From Sphingorhabdus sp. EL138 (GTDB lineage: Bacteria > Pseudomonadota > Alphaproteobacteria > Sphingomonadales > Sphingomonadaceae): a stretch of 47,245 bases of DNA. Made by a program: the position numbers and the translations under genes. Within the stretch, counting starts at the first letter, position 1. Each line of letters opens with the position of its first letter. Where the stretch lies: assembly GCF_945862485.1 (NCBI RefSeq), contig NZ_CAMAYF010000014.1:1-47245 (forward strand), read 5' to 3'. Under the pieces are notes generated by a model. That model was not told the origin of the DNA, ran no database searches, and saw nothing but the letters and a program-made list of their open reading frames with translations. This document shows, piece by piece, positions 17,441 to 26,135 of this stretch.

Positions 17441-18784
17441 TTGAAGACCCTATCCAAATTGCTTCTGGCGCTCGCCGTGACAACTTCGCTTGGTGGCTGC
17501 GCCGTCCTTGACGGTGTGCGTGGTGATGCCGGTAAGAAAAACAACACACCAACCGTCGGCGCACGCGTTAGCATCTTGGGTACAGAGCGTGACACCGAAG
17601 TCGATGCGTCCTTGGTGGATGTAGCCGTCACCTTACCGCCCGCGTCGGTTAACGAAGCATGGGCACAGCCCGGCGGTAATGCATCAAAATCGCCCGGCCA
17701 TGTCGCACTTGGTCAAAACCTGACGCGCATTTGGACCGCAGATGTAACCGGCGCCAACCCGCGCGCACGCCTTGCAGCGAGCCCGGTGATGAGCGATGGC
17801 CGCGTCTATGTGGTCGACACCACCGCCCGCGTTACGGCATTTGATGCGAACACGGGCGCACAAATATGGTCGAACGCGCTTGAGGTTGACAGCGACGGCA
17901 AGCCTTCCCGTTATGGTGGCGGCGTGAGTGCCACCAGCAACAATGTTTTTGCCACCAATGGCGTCGGCGATGTCGCCGCGCTTGCGGCGGACACTGGCGC
18001 GCTTGTGTGGAAAAAGCGGCCAGCTGGCCCATTGCGTGGTGCCCCGACATTGTCCAACGGCAACCTATATGTGATGACGCAGGACAACCAGATTTACGCG
18101 CTGCGCCAAAGCGATGGTGAGCCACAATGGAAAGAAGCCGGTCCTGTGGCGGCATCGGGCATATTCGGCGTTGGCGCCCCTGCCGCGGCGCAAGGCACGG
18201 TCATCGCTGGCTATTCCAGTGGTGAGCTGGCCGCCTATCGCTATGAAAATGGCCGCAGCCTGTGGAATGATACCTTGTCGCGCACCGCGATGTCGACATC
18301 GGTGTCGACGCTGACCGATATTGATGCCGACCCTGTCATCGACCGCGGCCGCGTCTTCGCATTGGGCAAAGGCGGACGCATGGCGTCCTATGAGCTGGTA
18401 ACTGGCCAGCGCATTTGGGAAATCAACATTGCGGGCATTTCGACACCCGTGACGGCGGGCGAATGGGTATTCGTCATGACCGACGAAGCACGGTTGCTGA
18501 GCGTATCCCGTTCCAGCGGTAAAATCCGCTGGATTGCGAAGCTGCAGCGTTACAATAATGAAAAGAAGAAAAAGGGCCCGATGAGCTGGTATGGCCCGAT
18601 ACTCGCAGGCGGTCGTTTGATTATTGCCAATTCGCGTGGCGCAATCTGGACGGTGGCGCCGGAAGATGGCACCGCGACTGAGGTTGCCGACCTGAAATCC
18701 GATGTGTCGCTTGCGCCAATTGTCGCGAACAACACCTTATATATTCTGGATGATTCGGGCCGTATTTCTGCGTTTCGCGGCTAA
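17441..18784 (+). CDS. bamB: Outer membrane assembly lipoprotein BamB
   Basis: 447-aa PQQ-repeat beta-propeller lipoprotein of the BAM complex. The signal peptide ends in lipobox SLGGC, making Cys20 the lipidated residue. Repeated blade motifs include TRIWTADVTGANP, GAQIWSNALEVD, GALVWKKRPAG, GQRIWEINIAG and SGKIRWIAKLQ. I chose TTG at 17441 because AAAGGAG lies 7 nt upstream. A GTG at 17435 overlaps the previous stop (GTGA) but sits directly on the ribosome site. It is followed after 21 nt by der. Confidence 0.92.
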   Translation: MKTLSKLLLALAVTTSLGGCAVLDGVRGDAGKKNNTPTVGARVSILGTERDTEVDASLVDVAVTLPPASVNEAWAQPGGNASKSPGHVALGQNLTRIWTADVTGANPRARLAASPVMSDGRVYVVDTTARVTAFDANTGAQIWSNALEVDSDGKPSRYGGGVSATSNNVFATNGVGDVAALAADTGALVWKKRPAGPLRGAPTLSNGNLYVMTQDNQIYALRQSDGEPQWKEAGPVAASGIFGVGAPAAAQGTVIAGYSSGELAAYRYENGRSLWNDTLSRTAMSTSVSTLTDIDADPVIDRGRVFALGKGGRMASYELVTGQRIWEINIAGISTPVTAGEWVFVMTDEARLLSVSRSSGKIRWIAKLQRYNNEKKKKGPMSWYGPILAGGRLIIANSRGAIWTVAPEDGTATEVADLKSDVSLAPIVANNTLYILDDSGRISAFRG

Positions 18785-18805
18785 GCCCTAAAGGAGAGTG
18801 CCGGC

Positions 18806-20209
18806 ATGTTGCCGACGGTAGCCATTATTGGTCGGCCTAATGTCGGCAAGTCGACTTTGTTCAACCGGCTGGTTGGCAAGAAACTCGCGCTGGTAGATGA
18901 CACGCCGGGCGTCACGCGGGATCGTCGTGAAGGCGAAGGCCGCTTGTTCGATTTGGAATTCACCATCGTCGATACGGCGGGTTATGAGGATGAAGATCCT
19001 GACACCCTGCCCGGCAGAATGCGGATGCAAACGGAAGCGGCAATTTCGGGCGCGCAAGTTGCCTTGTTCCTGATCGACGGCCGCGTTGGCGTGACCCCGC
19101 TTGATGAAGAAATCGCCCGCTGGTTGCGGAGCAGCTCAACACCGGTCGTACTTGCGGTCAATAAGGCCGAAGGCAAGCAGGGCGATAATGGCATATTGGA
19201 AAGCTACGCGCTTGGCTTTGGTGACCCCATTGCCATCAGCGGCGAGCATGGCGAAGGCATGGCCGACCTGTTTCAATCTTTGCTGCCGCATATTGACGGC
19301 GGCGCTTTCGAAGTGCCTGACCCCGAAGCGCCCGACGCCATTTTAAAGCTGGCGATTGTGGGGCGCCCTAATGCCGGTAAGTCGACGCTGATCAACAAAT
19401 TATTGGGCGAAAACCGCCTGATTACCGGCCCTGAAGCCGGCATTACCCGCGACAGTATTTCGGTGGACTGGATCTGGGCAGACCCAAGTCCCAAGCAAGG
19501 CGAGCCCGATGAAGAGGGCAATATTCCGCCATTGCTAACCGAGCGCCGCGTGCGCTTGATTGATACCGCCGGTATGCGCAAGCGCGCCAAGGTGCAGGAC
19601 AAGTTGGAAAAGCTTTCAGTCGCCGACGCGCGCCATGCGATCGACTTTGCCGAAGTGGTCGTGCTGCTGCTCGATGCGACCAAGGGTTTGGAAGTGCAGG
19701 ATCTGAAAATCGCCGACCATGTTATTCAAGAGGGCCGCGCGCTGATCATCGCGATCAACAAATGGGATGTTGCGGTTGATGGCAGCGGGCTGTTCAAAGG
19801 CATTCGTGCTGCGTTGGAAGAAGGCCTATCGCAGTTGAAGGGCGTTCCGATGATCGCTGTCTCGGCCTTGACGGGCAAAGGCCTAGACCAAATGATTTCC
19901 GCCGCGTTCGATGCGCGGGAGGCTTGGAACAAGCGCGTGCCAACGGGCATATTGAACCGCTGGTTCGAAGCCGCAATTTCGGCAAATCCGCCACCGGCCC
20001 CTGGCGGTAAACGCATTAAGCTGCGGTACATGACGCAAGCGCGTAACCGTCCGCCGACCTTTGTCATCTTTGGCAACCGGACCGACGAACTGCCCGCCAG
20101 CTATGCGCGCTATTTGCTCAACGGTATCCGCCGCGATTTGGATTTTGGCGCTGTTCCTGTGCGGATCAACTTCCGCTCGTCGAAGAATCCTTTTGCCGAC
20201 AATGGCTAA
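18806..20209 (+). CDS. der: Ribosome biogenesis GTPase Der
   Basis: 467-aa essential GTPase with two tandem G domains and a KH-like C-terminus, acting in 50S subunit maturation. G1 motifs are GRPNVGKSTLFN (about residue 8) and GRPNAGKSTLIN; G3 motifs are DTAGYED and DTAGMRK; G4 are NKAE and NKWD. The second G domain carries an insertion of roughly 18 polar residues (ADPSPKQGEPDEEGNIPP) before DTAGMRK that is absent from E. coli Der. AAGGAG lies 9 nt upstream of the ATG. Confidence 0.97.
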   Translation: MLPTVAIIGRPNVGKSTLFNRLVGKKLALVDDTPGVTRDRREGEGRLFDLEFTIVDTAGYEDEDPDTLPGRMRMQTEAAISGAQVALFLIDGRVGVTPLDEEIARWLRSSSTPVVLAVNKAEGKQGDNGILESYALGFGDPIAISGEHGEGMADLFQSLLPHIDGGAFEVPDPEAPDAILKLAIVGRPNAGKSTLINKLLGENRLITGPEAGITRDSISVDWIWADPSPKQGEPDEEGNIPPLLTERRVRLIDTAGMRKRAKVQDKLEKLSVADARHAIDFAEVVVLLLDATKGLEVQDLKIADHVIQEGRALIIAINKWDVAVDGSGLFKGIRAALEEGLSQLKGVPMIAVSALTGKGLDQMISAAFDAREAWNKRVPTGILNRWFEAAISANPPPAPGGKRIKLRYMTQARNRPPTFVIFGNRTDELPASYARYLLNGIRRDLDFGAVPVRINFRSSKNPFADNG

Positions 20210-20227
20210 CCGTGCCCCGATTTAAGT

Positions 20228-20713
20228 TCAGTCCTCTATAGGTTTTGACTGCAGCTGGACGTAGTTCTCGATGCCCATGCGCGCAATCAAGTCGAACTGC
20301 TTTTCCAGCATATCGACATGCTCTTCTTCGCTTTCCAATATGGACGCAAACAGATCGCGACTGACATAGTCGCGAACGCTTTCGCTGTGCGCTATGGCAT
20401 CCTTCAACAGAGGTAGCGCTTCATATTCGAGCTCAAGGTCGGCTTTCAGGATTTCCTCAACGGTCTCGCCAATGCGCAAACGACCAAGCAATTGGAAATT
20501 GGGCAAGCCATCCAGAAATAAGATGCGCTCCGACAATTTGTCGGCATGCTTCATCTCGTCAATTGATTCGTGCCGTTCAAAATGTGCCAGACGCGAGACG
20601 CCCCAATTGTCGAGCATGCGGTAATGCAGCCAATATTGATTGACCGCAGTCAGTTCATTCTTGAGCGCCTCGTTCAAAAATTCGATGACTTTTGCATCAC
20701 CCTTCATCGCCAT
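20228..20713 (-). CDS. bfr: Bacterioferritin
   Basis: 161-aa haem-containing ferritin that oxidises and stores iron in a 24-mer. Ferroxidase ligands are visible: Glu20, the E-x-x-H pair in IDEMKHADK (Glu53, His56), Glu in LELEYEALP and the E-x-x-H in ESEEEHVDM. Met54 is the haem-axial position. Length matches E. coli Bfr (158). Its ferredoxin partner bfd lies 94 nt upstream on the same strand, and the gene is tail-to-tail with der. Confidence 0.96.
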   Translation of the reverse strand: MAMKGDAKVIEFLNEALKNELTAVNQYWLHYRMLDNWGVSRLAHFERHESIDEMKHADKLSERILFLDGLPNFQLLGRLRIGETVEEILKADLELEYEALPLLKDAIAHSESVRDYVSRDLFASILESEEEHVDMLEKQFDLIARMGIENYVQLQSKPIED

Positions 20714-20807
20714 GTCCTTTAGGTTAGGTGCGCCTATGTTAGCGCGTTAATGAATGACCGTGAAGGCGGAAAATGGCTGAAAAGCTTATTTTTTCGACGC
20801 GCTATTG

Positions 20808-20978
20808 CTAAGCGGTTGCAGGTCCAGAGCTGATAATGTTTCGCGCGAACGTCAGGCACTGGCCGCATTTTGGCTTACGCCCAAGGCGCGCATATACGTC
20901 ATTCGGACGTTCCGAGACACAACGCACCGCAGCGCGAAGGTCTTTTTCCTTGATAGCATTACAGATGCAAACGACCAT
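20808..20978 (-). CDS. bfd: Bacterioferritin-associated ferredoxin Bfd
   Basis: 56-aa [2Fe-2S] protein that binds bacterioferritin and delivers electrons to release stored iron. It starts MVVCICNAIKEKDLRAAV and contains KPKCGQC. The four cysteines fall at 4, 6, 38 and 41, the spacing of E. coli Bfd. The ATG at 20978 is preceded by AGGAGTT. It was found by reading the spacer upstream of bfr, and is short enough to be missed by length cut-offs. Its position next to bfr supports the call. Confidence 0.93.
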   Translation of the reverse strand: MVVCICNAIKEKDLRAAVRCVSERPNDVYARLGRKPKCGQCLTFARNIISSGPATA

Positions 20979-21011
20979 GGATTAACTCCTATGGCATAGC
21001 CTTACCGTTAA

Positions 21012-21026
21012 TGCGAACTGATTGCA
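21012..21026 (-). promoter_or_regulatory. Candidate Fur-type operator of bfd-bfr
   Basis: On the minus strand TGCAATCAGTTCGCA is a near-perfect inverted repeat (TGC-A/G-A arms) about 35 nt upstream of the bfd start. It resembles TGCAA-N5-TTGCA-like Fur/Mur sites of alphaproteobacteria. Iron control of bfd would be expected, but this site is only inferred. Confidence 0.4.
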
Positions 21027-21032
21027 ATGGCA

Positions 21033-22268
21033 TTAACGACGCATAGCTTGAATTTTTCCACGCGCTAAGCTCCGCCACAGCCATTCCAACGGGCCGTAAT
21101 GAAATGTCATCAAACATTGTTTTGACCACAGCAACATCACGGCCCACGCGCCCAGCACAAACAGCCACAATCCTGCACGGCCAACATTGCCAAAAAGGCC
21201 AAAGCCATAGCCATAGAAAATTGTTGTCATGGCGATACTGGTGCCGAGATAGTTGCTGAACGCGGCGCGGCCAGCTGCGGCGACCCGCGCGAGCATCGGA
21301 TGGTTGCGATAGTGATCAATGAGCAGAAGCAAGAGCGCCGCATAGCCAATCGTCAGCAACATACGCGGTATCCCGCCCCAAAAGTAAAAAATCGCCAGCG
21401 CAGTGATCCGGTCAAAGTCAACCGCGACCATCCAAACGGCCAGGGCCAGCGTCAGCAGCAACCCAACTGGGACCATCCGCATAGCCCAGCGCCGGTAATC
21501 GGCCACAGCCCACGCACCGGTCAGGAAGCCGCTTTTTTGCATCGCCATTCCGATCATCATCAGCGGCAAAGTTTCACTCGCCGACTGAACCACCAAAAGG
21601 AGTGGCTCGGCCCAATCGGCGAGCTTGCTCATTGTTATCGCGGCATAGCTGCCCCGATGCAAGGCGAGGTCAGGCGCAACATTAAACGCAAGGTCCGCAC
21701 TGTCCATCAGCTCGCGAAACTGGCGGGCCATGTCTGCGCTCGCATCGGCCCGTGTTGCGAAATATTGAAAGAGCTGCAGCCCGCCAAATTGTAAGCCCCA
21801 AAGCGCCAGCCCAAGCACAAAGATTATGAGAGCAACCTTGATCAGCTTTGCTGGCGCCCAATTTCGGAAGCGAAAGGCGATCATGCCAATGATTGCATAG
21901 AGAAACAGGATGTCACCGAACCAGATGAAGAAATAATGCGCGAGACCAAATAAAGCGAGCCACGCCATGCGGCGATAATGAATCTGCGCCGCACTCTCCC
22001 CCTTTGCCGCGGCGCGGTCGATGATGAGCATCATACTCGCGCCGAACAAAAGCGAGAATAGCCCACGCATTTTGCCGTCTATAAGGACGAACGAAAATGC
22101 CCATGCAATTTTGTCAGCCAAGGTGTCGGTGCCATAGGCCGCGGGCGAGATATAGGCCCATTCGGGCATCGCAAAGCCGATGATGTTCATCGCCAATATG
22201 CCCATCACCGCAAAGCCGCGCATCGCGTCCAAGCTGATGTGCCGTTGTTCTGAATTCTGCATGGCCAA
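21033..22268 (-). CDS. DUF418 family membrane protein
   Basis: 411-aa polytopic inner-membrane protein with about ten helices. The N-terminus RHISLDAMRGFAVMGILAMNIIGFAMP is the acyltransferase-3-like start of this group, and the C-terminal half has the DUF418 signature (GRAAFSNYLGTSIAMTTIFYGYGFGLFG and FHYGPLEWLWRSLARGK). The family includes E. coli YeiB; the function is unknown. A GGGAG ribosome site precedes the ATG at 22268. It is divergent from coq4. Confidence 0.9.
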   Translation of the reverse strand: MAMQNSEQRHISLDAMRGFAVMGILAMNIIGFAMPEWAYISPAAYGTDTLADKIAWAFSFVLIDGKMRGLFSLLFGASMMLIIDRAAAKGESAAQIHYRRMAWLALFGLAHYFFIWFGDILFLYAIIGMIAFRFRNWAPAKLIKVALIIFVLGLALWGLQFGGLQLFQYFATRADASADMARQFRELMDSADLAFNVAPDLALHRGSYAAITMSKLADWAEPLLLVVQSASETLPLMMIGMAMQKSGFLTGAWAVADYRRWAMRMVPVGLLLTLALAVWMVAVDFDRITALAIFYFWGGIPRMLLTIGYAALLLLLIDHYRNHPMLARVAAAGRAAFSNYLGTSIAMTTIFYGYGFGLFGNVGRAGLWLFVLGAWAVMLLWSKQCLMTFHYGPLEWLWRSLARGKIQAMRR

Positions 22269-22333
22269 CTCCCTGAATTACAATATTAATACAGGGGGTT
22301 GGCATGCACGTCCAGTGCGTTTAATGTTTCTTA

Positions 22334-22362
22334 TTGACACTGGTGTAGGTAGTTTTTATCTC
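22334..22362 (+). promoter_or_regulatory. Sigma-70-type promoter of coq4
   Basis: TTGACA and TATCTC are separated by exactly 17 nt; the -35 is a perfect consensus. The predicted start near 22369 gives a short leader of about 20 nt before the ATG at 22390. This supports the downstream start and argues against the longer open frame. Confidence 0.7.
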
Positions 22363-22389
22363 AAACTTAACTCTAGTGTTGGATTTGAC

Positions 22390-23166
22390 ATGACTGAACT
22401 ATATTTTTCGCACCCTGACCGCCCGACCGCCAAAATGCAGCCGCTAAAAGCGTGGCGTCATTTTCGCAAGCTTATAGCCAATAAAGAAGACACTGAGCAG
22501 GTCTTTCACATCATTGCGGCCTTAAGCGGCCGCAAGTTCGCAAAGATGGCGCAGAAATTTTGGCAAACGCCCAAGGGCAGAGCGTTGCTTGAAAGCAATG
22601 AGCGCCTGATTGACATGCTCGATGATCATGACAGCATTAAGAAGCTTCCCGCGGATACGGTTGGCCGCGCTTATGTTGAGTTCATGGAGCGCGAAGGTCT
22701 GAGCGCTGCGGGTCTTGAGGCCGAATATGCCCAGTTCCGGACGACCTATCCTGTGTTTGGCGATGTGGTTGAACGCTATGGCGACCGCTTGCGCGACACG
22801 CATGATATGCTGCACATCCTCACCGGCTATGGCCGCGACGCGCTGGGCGAACAATGTGTGCTGGGCTTTACCTATGCGCAGAACCACAATCTTGGCGTCG
22901 GCTTCATCGCCTATGCTGGGGGATTAGAGTTGAAATACCGCGTTACGAAATCGGCGCCGATTATGAAAGCAGTACACGAAGGCTATCGTATCGGCAAAGC
23001 GGCGAAGAACATCGCTCAGGAAGACATCGCAGCCTTATTGCGCGAACCGCTGGTCGATGCACGCAAGCGCTTGGGGATTGCCGAACCAGTGACCTACAAA
23101 GCGGCCCATGCCGCGATGCGGTCCGAAGGTATCGATCCGTATAATTTGCTGGCTGCGGCGGCATAA
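22390..23166 (+). CDS. coq4: COQ4-family ubiquinone biosynthesis protein
   Basis: 258-aa COQ4 homologue. The hallmark metal-binding motif HDMLHILTGYGRDALGEQ (HDxxH followed by Glu) is intact. COQ4 supports ubiquinone synthesis and is reported to act in C1 decarboxylation and hydroxylation of the ring. The N-terminus MTELYFSHPDRPTAKMQPLKAWRHFRKL is soluble, with no signal. The start at 22390 was preferred because a strong promoter lies just upstream, although no clear ribosome site is seen. It is convergent with purL. Confidence 0.9.
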   Translation: MTELYFSHPDRPTAKMQPLKAWRHFRKLIANKEDTEQVFHIIAALSGRKFAKMAQKFWQTPKGRALLESNERLIDMLDDHDSIKKLPADTVGRAYVEFMEREGLSAAGLEAEYAQFRTTYPVFGDVVERYGDRLRDTHDMLHILTGYGRDALGEQCVLGFTYAQNHNLGVGFIAYAGGLELKYRVTKSAPIMKAVHEGYRIGKAAKNIAQEDIAALLREPLVDARKRLGIAEPVTYKAAHAAMRSEGIDPYNLLAAAA

Positions 23167-23170
23167 AAGC

Positions 23171-23207
23171 AAGGTTTAAAAGCCTTCGTCGCCTGCGGCG
23201 GGGGCTT
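23171..23207 (-). terminator. Possible terminator of purL
   Basis: On the minus strand AAGCC and GGCTT enclose a small inner stem GCC-gca-GGC, and TTTAAACC follows. It sits in the 45-bp gap between the convergent purL and coq4 stops. The stem is weak. Confidence 0.35.
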
Positions 23208-23211
23208 GCCC

Positions 23212-25410
23212 TTAGCTTTCCATCCAGTCCTTGAAGAAGCTTTCATGCGCCGCGCGTAATTCCGCGACGGCGACGGAAAACCGGGGTCCAGCGACAGCGT
23301 CACCGCTTACGGTACCGATGCGTGTCATTGGAATGCCCGCCGCCTGAATGTGATCGGCATGCGCGCTGGTGACAACATAGCGCGCCTGATCTTCACCAAA
23401 GGCCGTAAAGGCATCGCCGATTTCCTGAAGCACGCAGCCACGACCGCTAGCGAGCGCCATTTCAGTGAGCGCAACCAGCAAGCCGCCATCGGCAACATCA
23501 TGCACAGCGTTCACCTTGCCGTCCTGAATAAGGCGGCGGACGAGTTCTGCATGCGCGCGCTCTTTGGCGAGATCGACAGGCGGCGGCGCGCCGTCTTCGC
23601 GGCCATGTAATTCACGCAGCCATAAGGATTGGCCGAGATGCCCGTTGCTATCGCCAATGACGAAAATGCCGTCGCCTTCGTTCTTGAACGCGATTGTCGC
23701 CATCTTGCTGACATCTTCCAGCACACCCACGCCGCCAATAGCAGGCGTTGGCAAAATCGCACTGCCACCGCCGGTGGCCTTGCTTTCATTGTATAAAGAC
23801 ACATTGCCCGAGACGATGGGGTAATCGAGCGCGCGGCAGGCGTCGCCCATGCCGTCCAAACAGCCAACAATCTGCGCCATGATTTCGGGGCGCTGCGGGT
23901 TGGCGAAGTTCAGGCAGTTGGTGATTGCCAGTGGCGTTGCACCAACCGCGCTGATGTTACGATAGGTTTCGGCAACTGCTTGCTTGCCGCCTTCATATGG
24001 ATCGGCATAGCAATAACGCGGCGTGCAATCTGTGCTCATCGCTAGTGCGCGGTTGGTGCCATGAATACGCACCACGGCGGCGTCCCCGCCCGAAAGCTGC
24101 GCCGTGTCGCCCCCGACTTGGCTATCATATTGCTGCCAGATCCAAGCGCGGCTCGCAAGATCCGGGCAGGCCATGAGCTTGAGCAAATCCGCGCCAAGGT
24201 CATGGCTGGCGGGAACGTCACTCAGTGGCTGAACCTTGGCCCATGCCTTATATTCATCCTTTGACGCGGCGGGACGGTCATACAAAGGCGCGTCTTCCGC
24301 CAATGGCCCAAGCGGGATGTCGCATACAATTTCGCCCTTCCACATTAGAACCATATGACCCGTGTCGGTGACTTCGCCGATGACCGCGAAATCCAGTTCC
24401 CATTTGTCGAAAATTGCCTTGGCAAATTCTTCACGGCCGGGCTTGAGCACCATGAGCATACGCTCCTGGCTTTCGGATAGCATCATTTCATAGGGCGTCA
24501 TGCCTTCCTCGCGGCACGGCACCTTGTCCATGTCGAGGATGATACCCGCCTTGCCATTGGTCGCCATTTCGACACTGGAGGACGTCAAGCCCGCCGCGCC
24601 CATATCCTGAATCGCAACGATGGCGTCCGACGCCATCAGTTCAAGGCACGCCTCAATCAGCAACTTTTCCGTGAAGGGGTCGCCCACCTGCACCGTTGGC
24701 CGCTTCTCCTCAATATCCGCGCCAAAATCCGCAGATGCCATTGTCGCGCCATGAATACCGTCGCGACCGGTCTTTGACCCGACATAGACGATGGGGTTGC
24801 CGAGGCCCGTGGCCGCAGAATAAAAAATCTTATCTTGGTCCGCGACGCCAACGGTCATTGCGTTCACGAGGATGTTACCATCATAAGCTGGGTGGAAATT
24901 GGTCTCACCACCAACGGTCGGCACGCCTACGCAATTGCCATAGCCGCCAATGCCCGCAACGACGCCTTGCACCAAATGCTTCATCTTCGGATGGTCGGGC
25001 CGTCCGAAACGCAGCGCATTCATATTGGCTACGGGCCGCGCGCCCATGGTGAACACGTCGCGCAATATACCGCCCACGCCCGTCGCCGCGCCTTGATAGG
25101 GTTCAATGTAAGACGGGTGATTATGCGATTCCATTTTGAAGATAGCGGCAAGCTTGGTGCCATTTGGACCGTCACCAATGTCGATCACGCCGGCATTTTC
25201 GCCGGGACCGCAAATGACCCAAGGGGCCTCAGTCGGCAATTTCTTCAGATGGATGCGTGAAGATTTATAAGAGCAATGCTCCGACCACATCACGGAAAAT
25301 ATACCAAGCTCTATTATGTTGGGCTCGCGCCCCACGGCGCGCAAGATGCGCGCATATTCTTCTTCATTTAGACCATGGTCGGCGACGATTTGGGGCGTGA
25401 TTTCGGACAT
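23212..25410 (-). CDS. purL: Phosphoribosylformylglycinamidine synthase subunit PurL
   Basis: 732-aa small-type PurL, making FGAM from FGAR in purine synthesis together with PurQ and PurS, which are not in the window. Signatures: [63 protein letters not shown] in the middle, and [17 protein letters not shown] near the C-terminus. The length fits small PurL (about 730) rather than the 1,300-residue fused form. About 725 bp without a clear gene lie upstream. Confidence 0.97.
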   Translation of the reverse strand: MSEITPQIVADHGLNEEEYARILRAVGREPNIIELGIFSVMWSEHCSYKSSRIHLKKLPTEAPWVICGPGENAGVIDIGDGPNGTKLAAIFKMESHNHPSYIEPYQGAATGVGGILRDVFTMGARPVANMNALRFGRPDHPKMKHLVQGVVAGIGGYGNCVGVPTVGGETNFHPAYDGNILVNAMTVGVADQDKIFYSAATGLGNPIVYVGSKTGRDGIHGATMASADFGADIEEKRPTVQVGDPFTEKLLIEACLELMASDAIVAIQDMGAAGLTSSSVEMATNGKAGIILDMDKVPCREEGMTPYEMMLSESQERMLMVLKPGREEFAKAIFDKWELDFAVIGEVTDTGHMVLMWKGEIVCDIPLGPLAEDAPLYDRPAASKDEYKAWAKVQPLSDVPASHDLGADLLKLMACPDLASRAWIWQQYDSQVGGDTAQLSGGDAAVVRIHGTNRALAMSTDCTPRYCYADPYEGGKQAVAETYRNISAVGATPLAITNCLNFANPQRPEIMAQIVGCLDGMGDACRALDYPIVSGNVSLYNESKATGGGSAILPTPAIGGVGVLEDVSKMATIAFKNEGDGIFVIGDSNGHLGQSLWLRELHGREDGAPPPVDLAKERAHAELVRRLIQDGKVNAVHDVADGGLLVALTEMALASGRGCVLQEIGDAFTAFGEDQARYVVTSAHADHIQAAGIPMTRIGTVSGDAVAGPRFSVAVAELRAAHESFFKDWMES

Positions 25411-25446
25411 CAGAGGGCTTTAGCGAGACCGCGGTTTGTACGCCAC

Positions 25447-25485
25447 ATAAAATAAATGGGCGCTGGCATCGCTACCAGCGCCCAC
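25447..25485 (-). terminator. Strong hairpin with T-rich tail upstream of purL
   Basis: A perfect 10-bp stem TGGGCGCTGG/CCAGCGCCCA around an 8-nt loop is followed on the minus strand by TTTATTTTATG. It looks like a Rho-independent terminator, yet no minus-strand gene ends just to its right. It may close an unrecognised transcript in 25485-25860 or attenuate purL. Confidence 0.6.
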
Positions 25486-25860
25486 TGCGTCTGACTTTGG
25501 AAATCCGTGGCCACAGGGACCATTTTTTCCTCTATCTGACGTCCAGCTCCCCAATGTCACCCGAGGGTTTCTTTGGTTTGCCTTGGTACCTTGGGTATCC
25601 TATCCGGCGTTGCGTCACTTGCGTGATGCCGCACTCGATATTCGTTTTCTTCGTACCCACCATCTTGGCTACATCTCCTGTCTTGCGACCGGCTGCCATC
25701 CAATTTGGCGATCCTGCTTTCTGTCTCCTCCGCTCCGCTTTCCCGTTTCCGGTCTGGCTTTGCTTCAAAGCATTCCTGCCTGATGCGTTGAAGGTCTCAT
25801 AACTTTCGAGTCGCGCAAAGCGTGATTTGCTGAGTTATCCACAGAAGGCATATTTCGTGG
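25485..25860. other. Unexplained 375-bp stretch, possibly transcribed on the minus strand
   Basis: I recognise no gene here. A 78-codon minus-strand frame (25532-25768, TTG start, Lys/Arg-rich) and a 101-codon plus-strand frame exist, but neither looks like a protein family I know. I looked for tmRNA, RNase P RNA, SRP RNA and 6S RNA landmarks and found none convincing. The stretch ends at a strong minus-strand terminator. TTATCCACA at 25835-25843 is a perfect single DnaA box. Confidence 0.4.
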
Positions 25861-25887
25861 TGGACAAAATGGAGGACAAGTTTGGAG

Positions 25888-26005
25888 CCCAAAACGATAC
25901 GGCCCCCATGCAGTGCATGGAGGCCGTAAAAATTGTCCGGGGGCGAGGGAGAGAGGAGGAGAGAGCCGCCCGGTCAATGAGTTTCGGCAATCACTTGCCG
26001 TTGAC
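25888..26005 (-). ncRNA. Candidate small RNA with anti-Shine-Dalgarno loop
   Basis: Reading the minus strand, three hairpins follow one another: CGGCAA-gtga-TTGCCG (25985-26000); a GC stem CCGGGCGGC/GCCCCCGG (25937-25973) whose 20-nt loop is all pyrimidine and contains CTCTCCTCCTCTC; and a terminator-like stem TACGGCC...GGCCGTA (25898-25928) followed by TCGTTTT. A weak promoter (TTGCAG, 17 nt, TATTTG) lies just upstream. The loop resembles the one in the amtB 3' UTR. No protein-coding frame explains this order. Confidence 0.5.
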
Positions 26006-26040
26006 GTCCAAATAGAGACAGGACAAAAATGCTGCAATTG

Positions 26041-26080
26041 CGAAAAGAAAAGGGCCAGTTGCGCGTTTTGCAACTAGCCC
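26041..26080 (-). terminator. Terminator of the left-arm catabolic genes
   Basis: On the minus strand GGGCTAGTTGC pairs with GCAACTGGCCC (one mismatch) around a 7-nt loop, followed by TTTTCTTTTCG. It lies about 55 nt beyond the stop of the SDR gene at 26136 and would end the acyl-CoA dehydrogenase/SDR transcript. Confidence 0.75.
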
Positions 26081-26135
26081 TATTTCTGTTGGAAACGCGT
26101 TAATTGCGGTTCCAAATCATACCAAAACTTGTCAA

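Noticed and set aside
25835-25843. Replication origin suggested by a perfect DnaA box
   Set aside because: I see only one consensus box and no AT-rich unwinding region or origin-associated genes such as dnaA, parAB or hemE.
25485-25860. tmRNA, RNase P RNA, 6S or SRP RNA gene upstream of purL
   Set aside because: None of the conserved landmarks could be found, such as a tag frame ending in ALAA, the GAAAGTCCGGGCT core or the SRP GGAAGCAGCCAAG loop.
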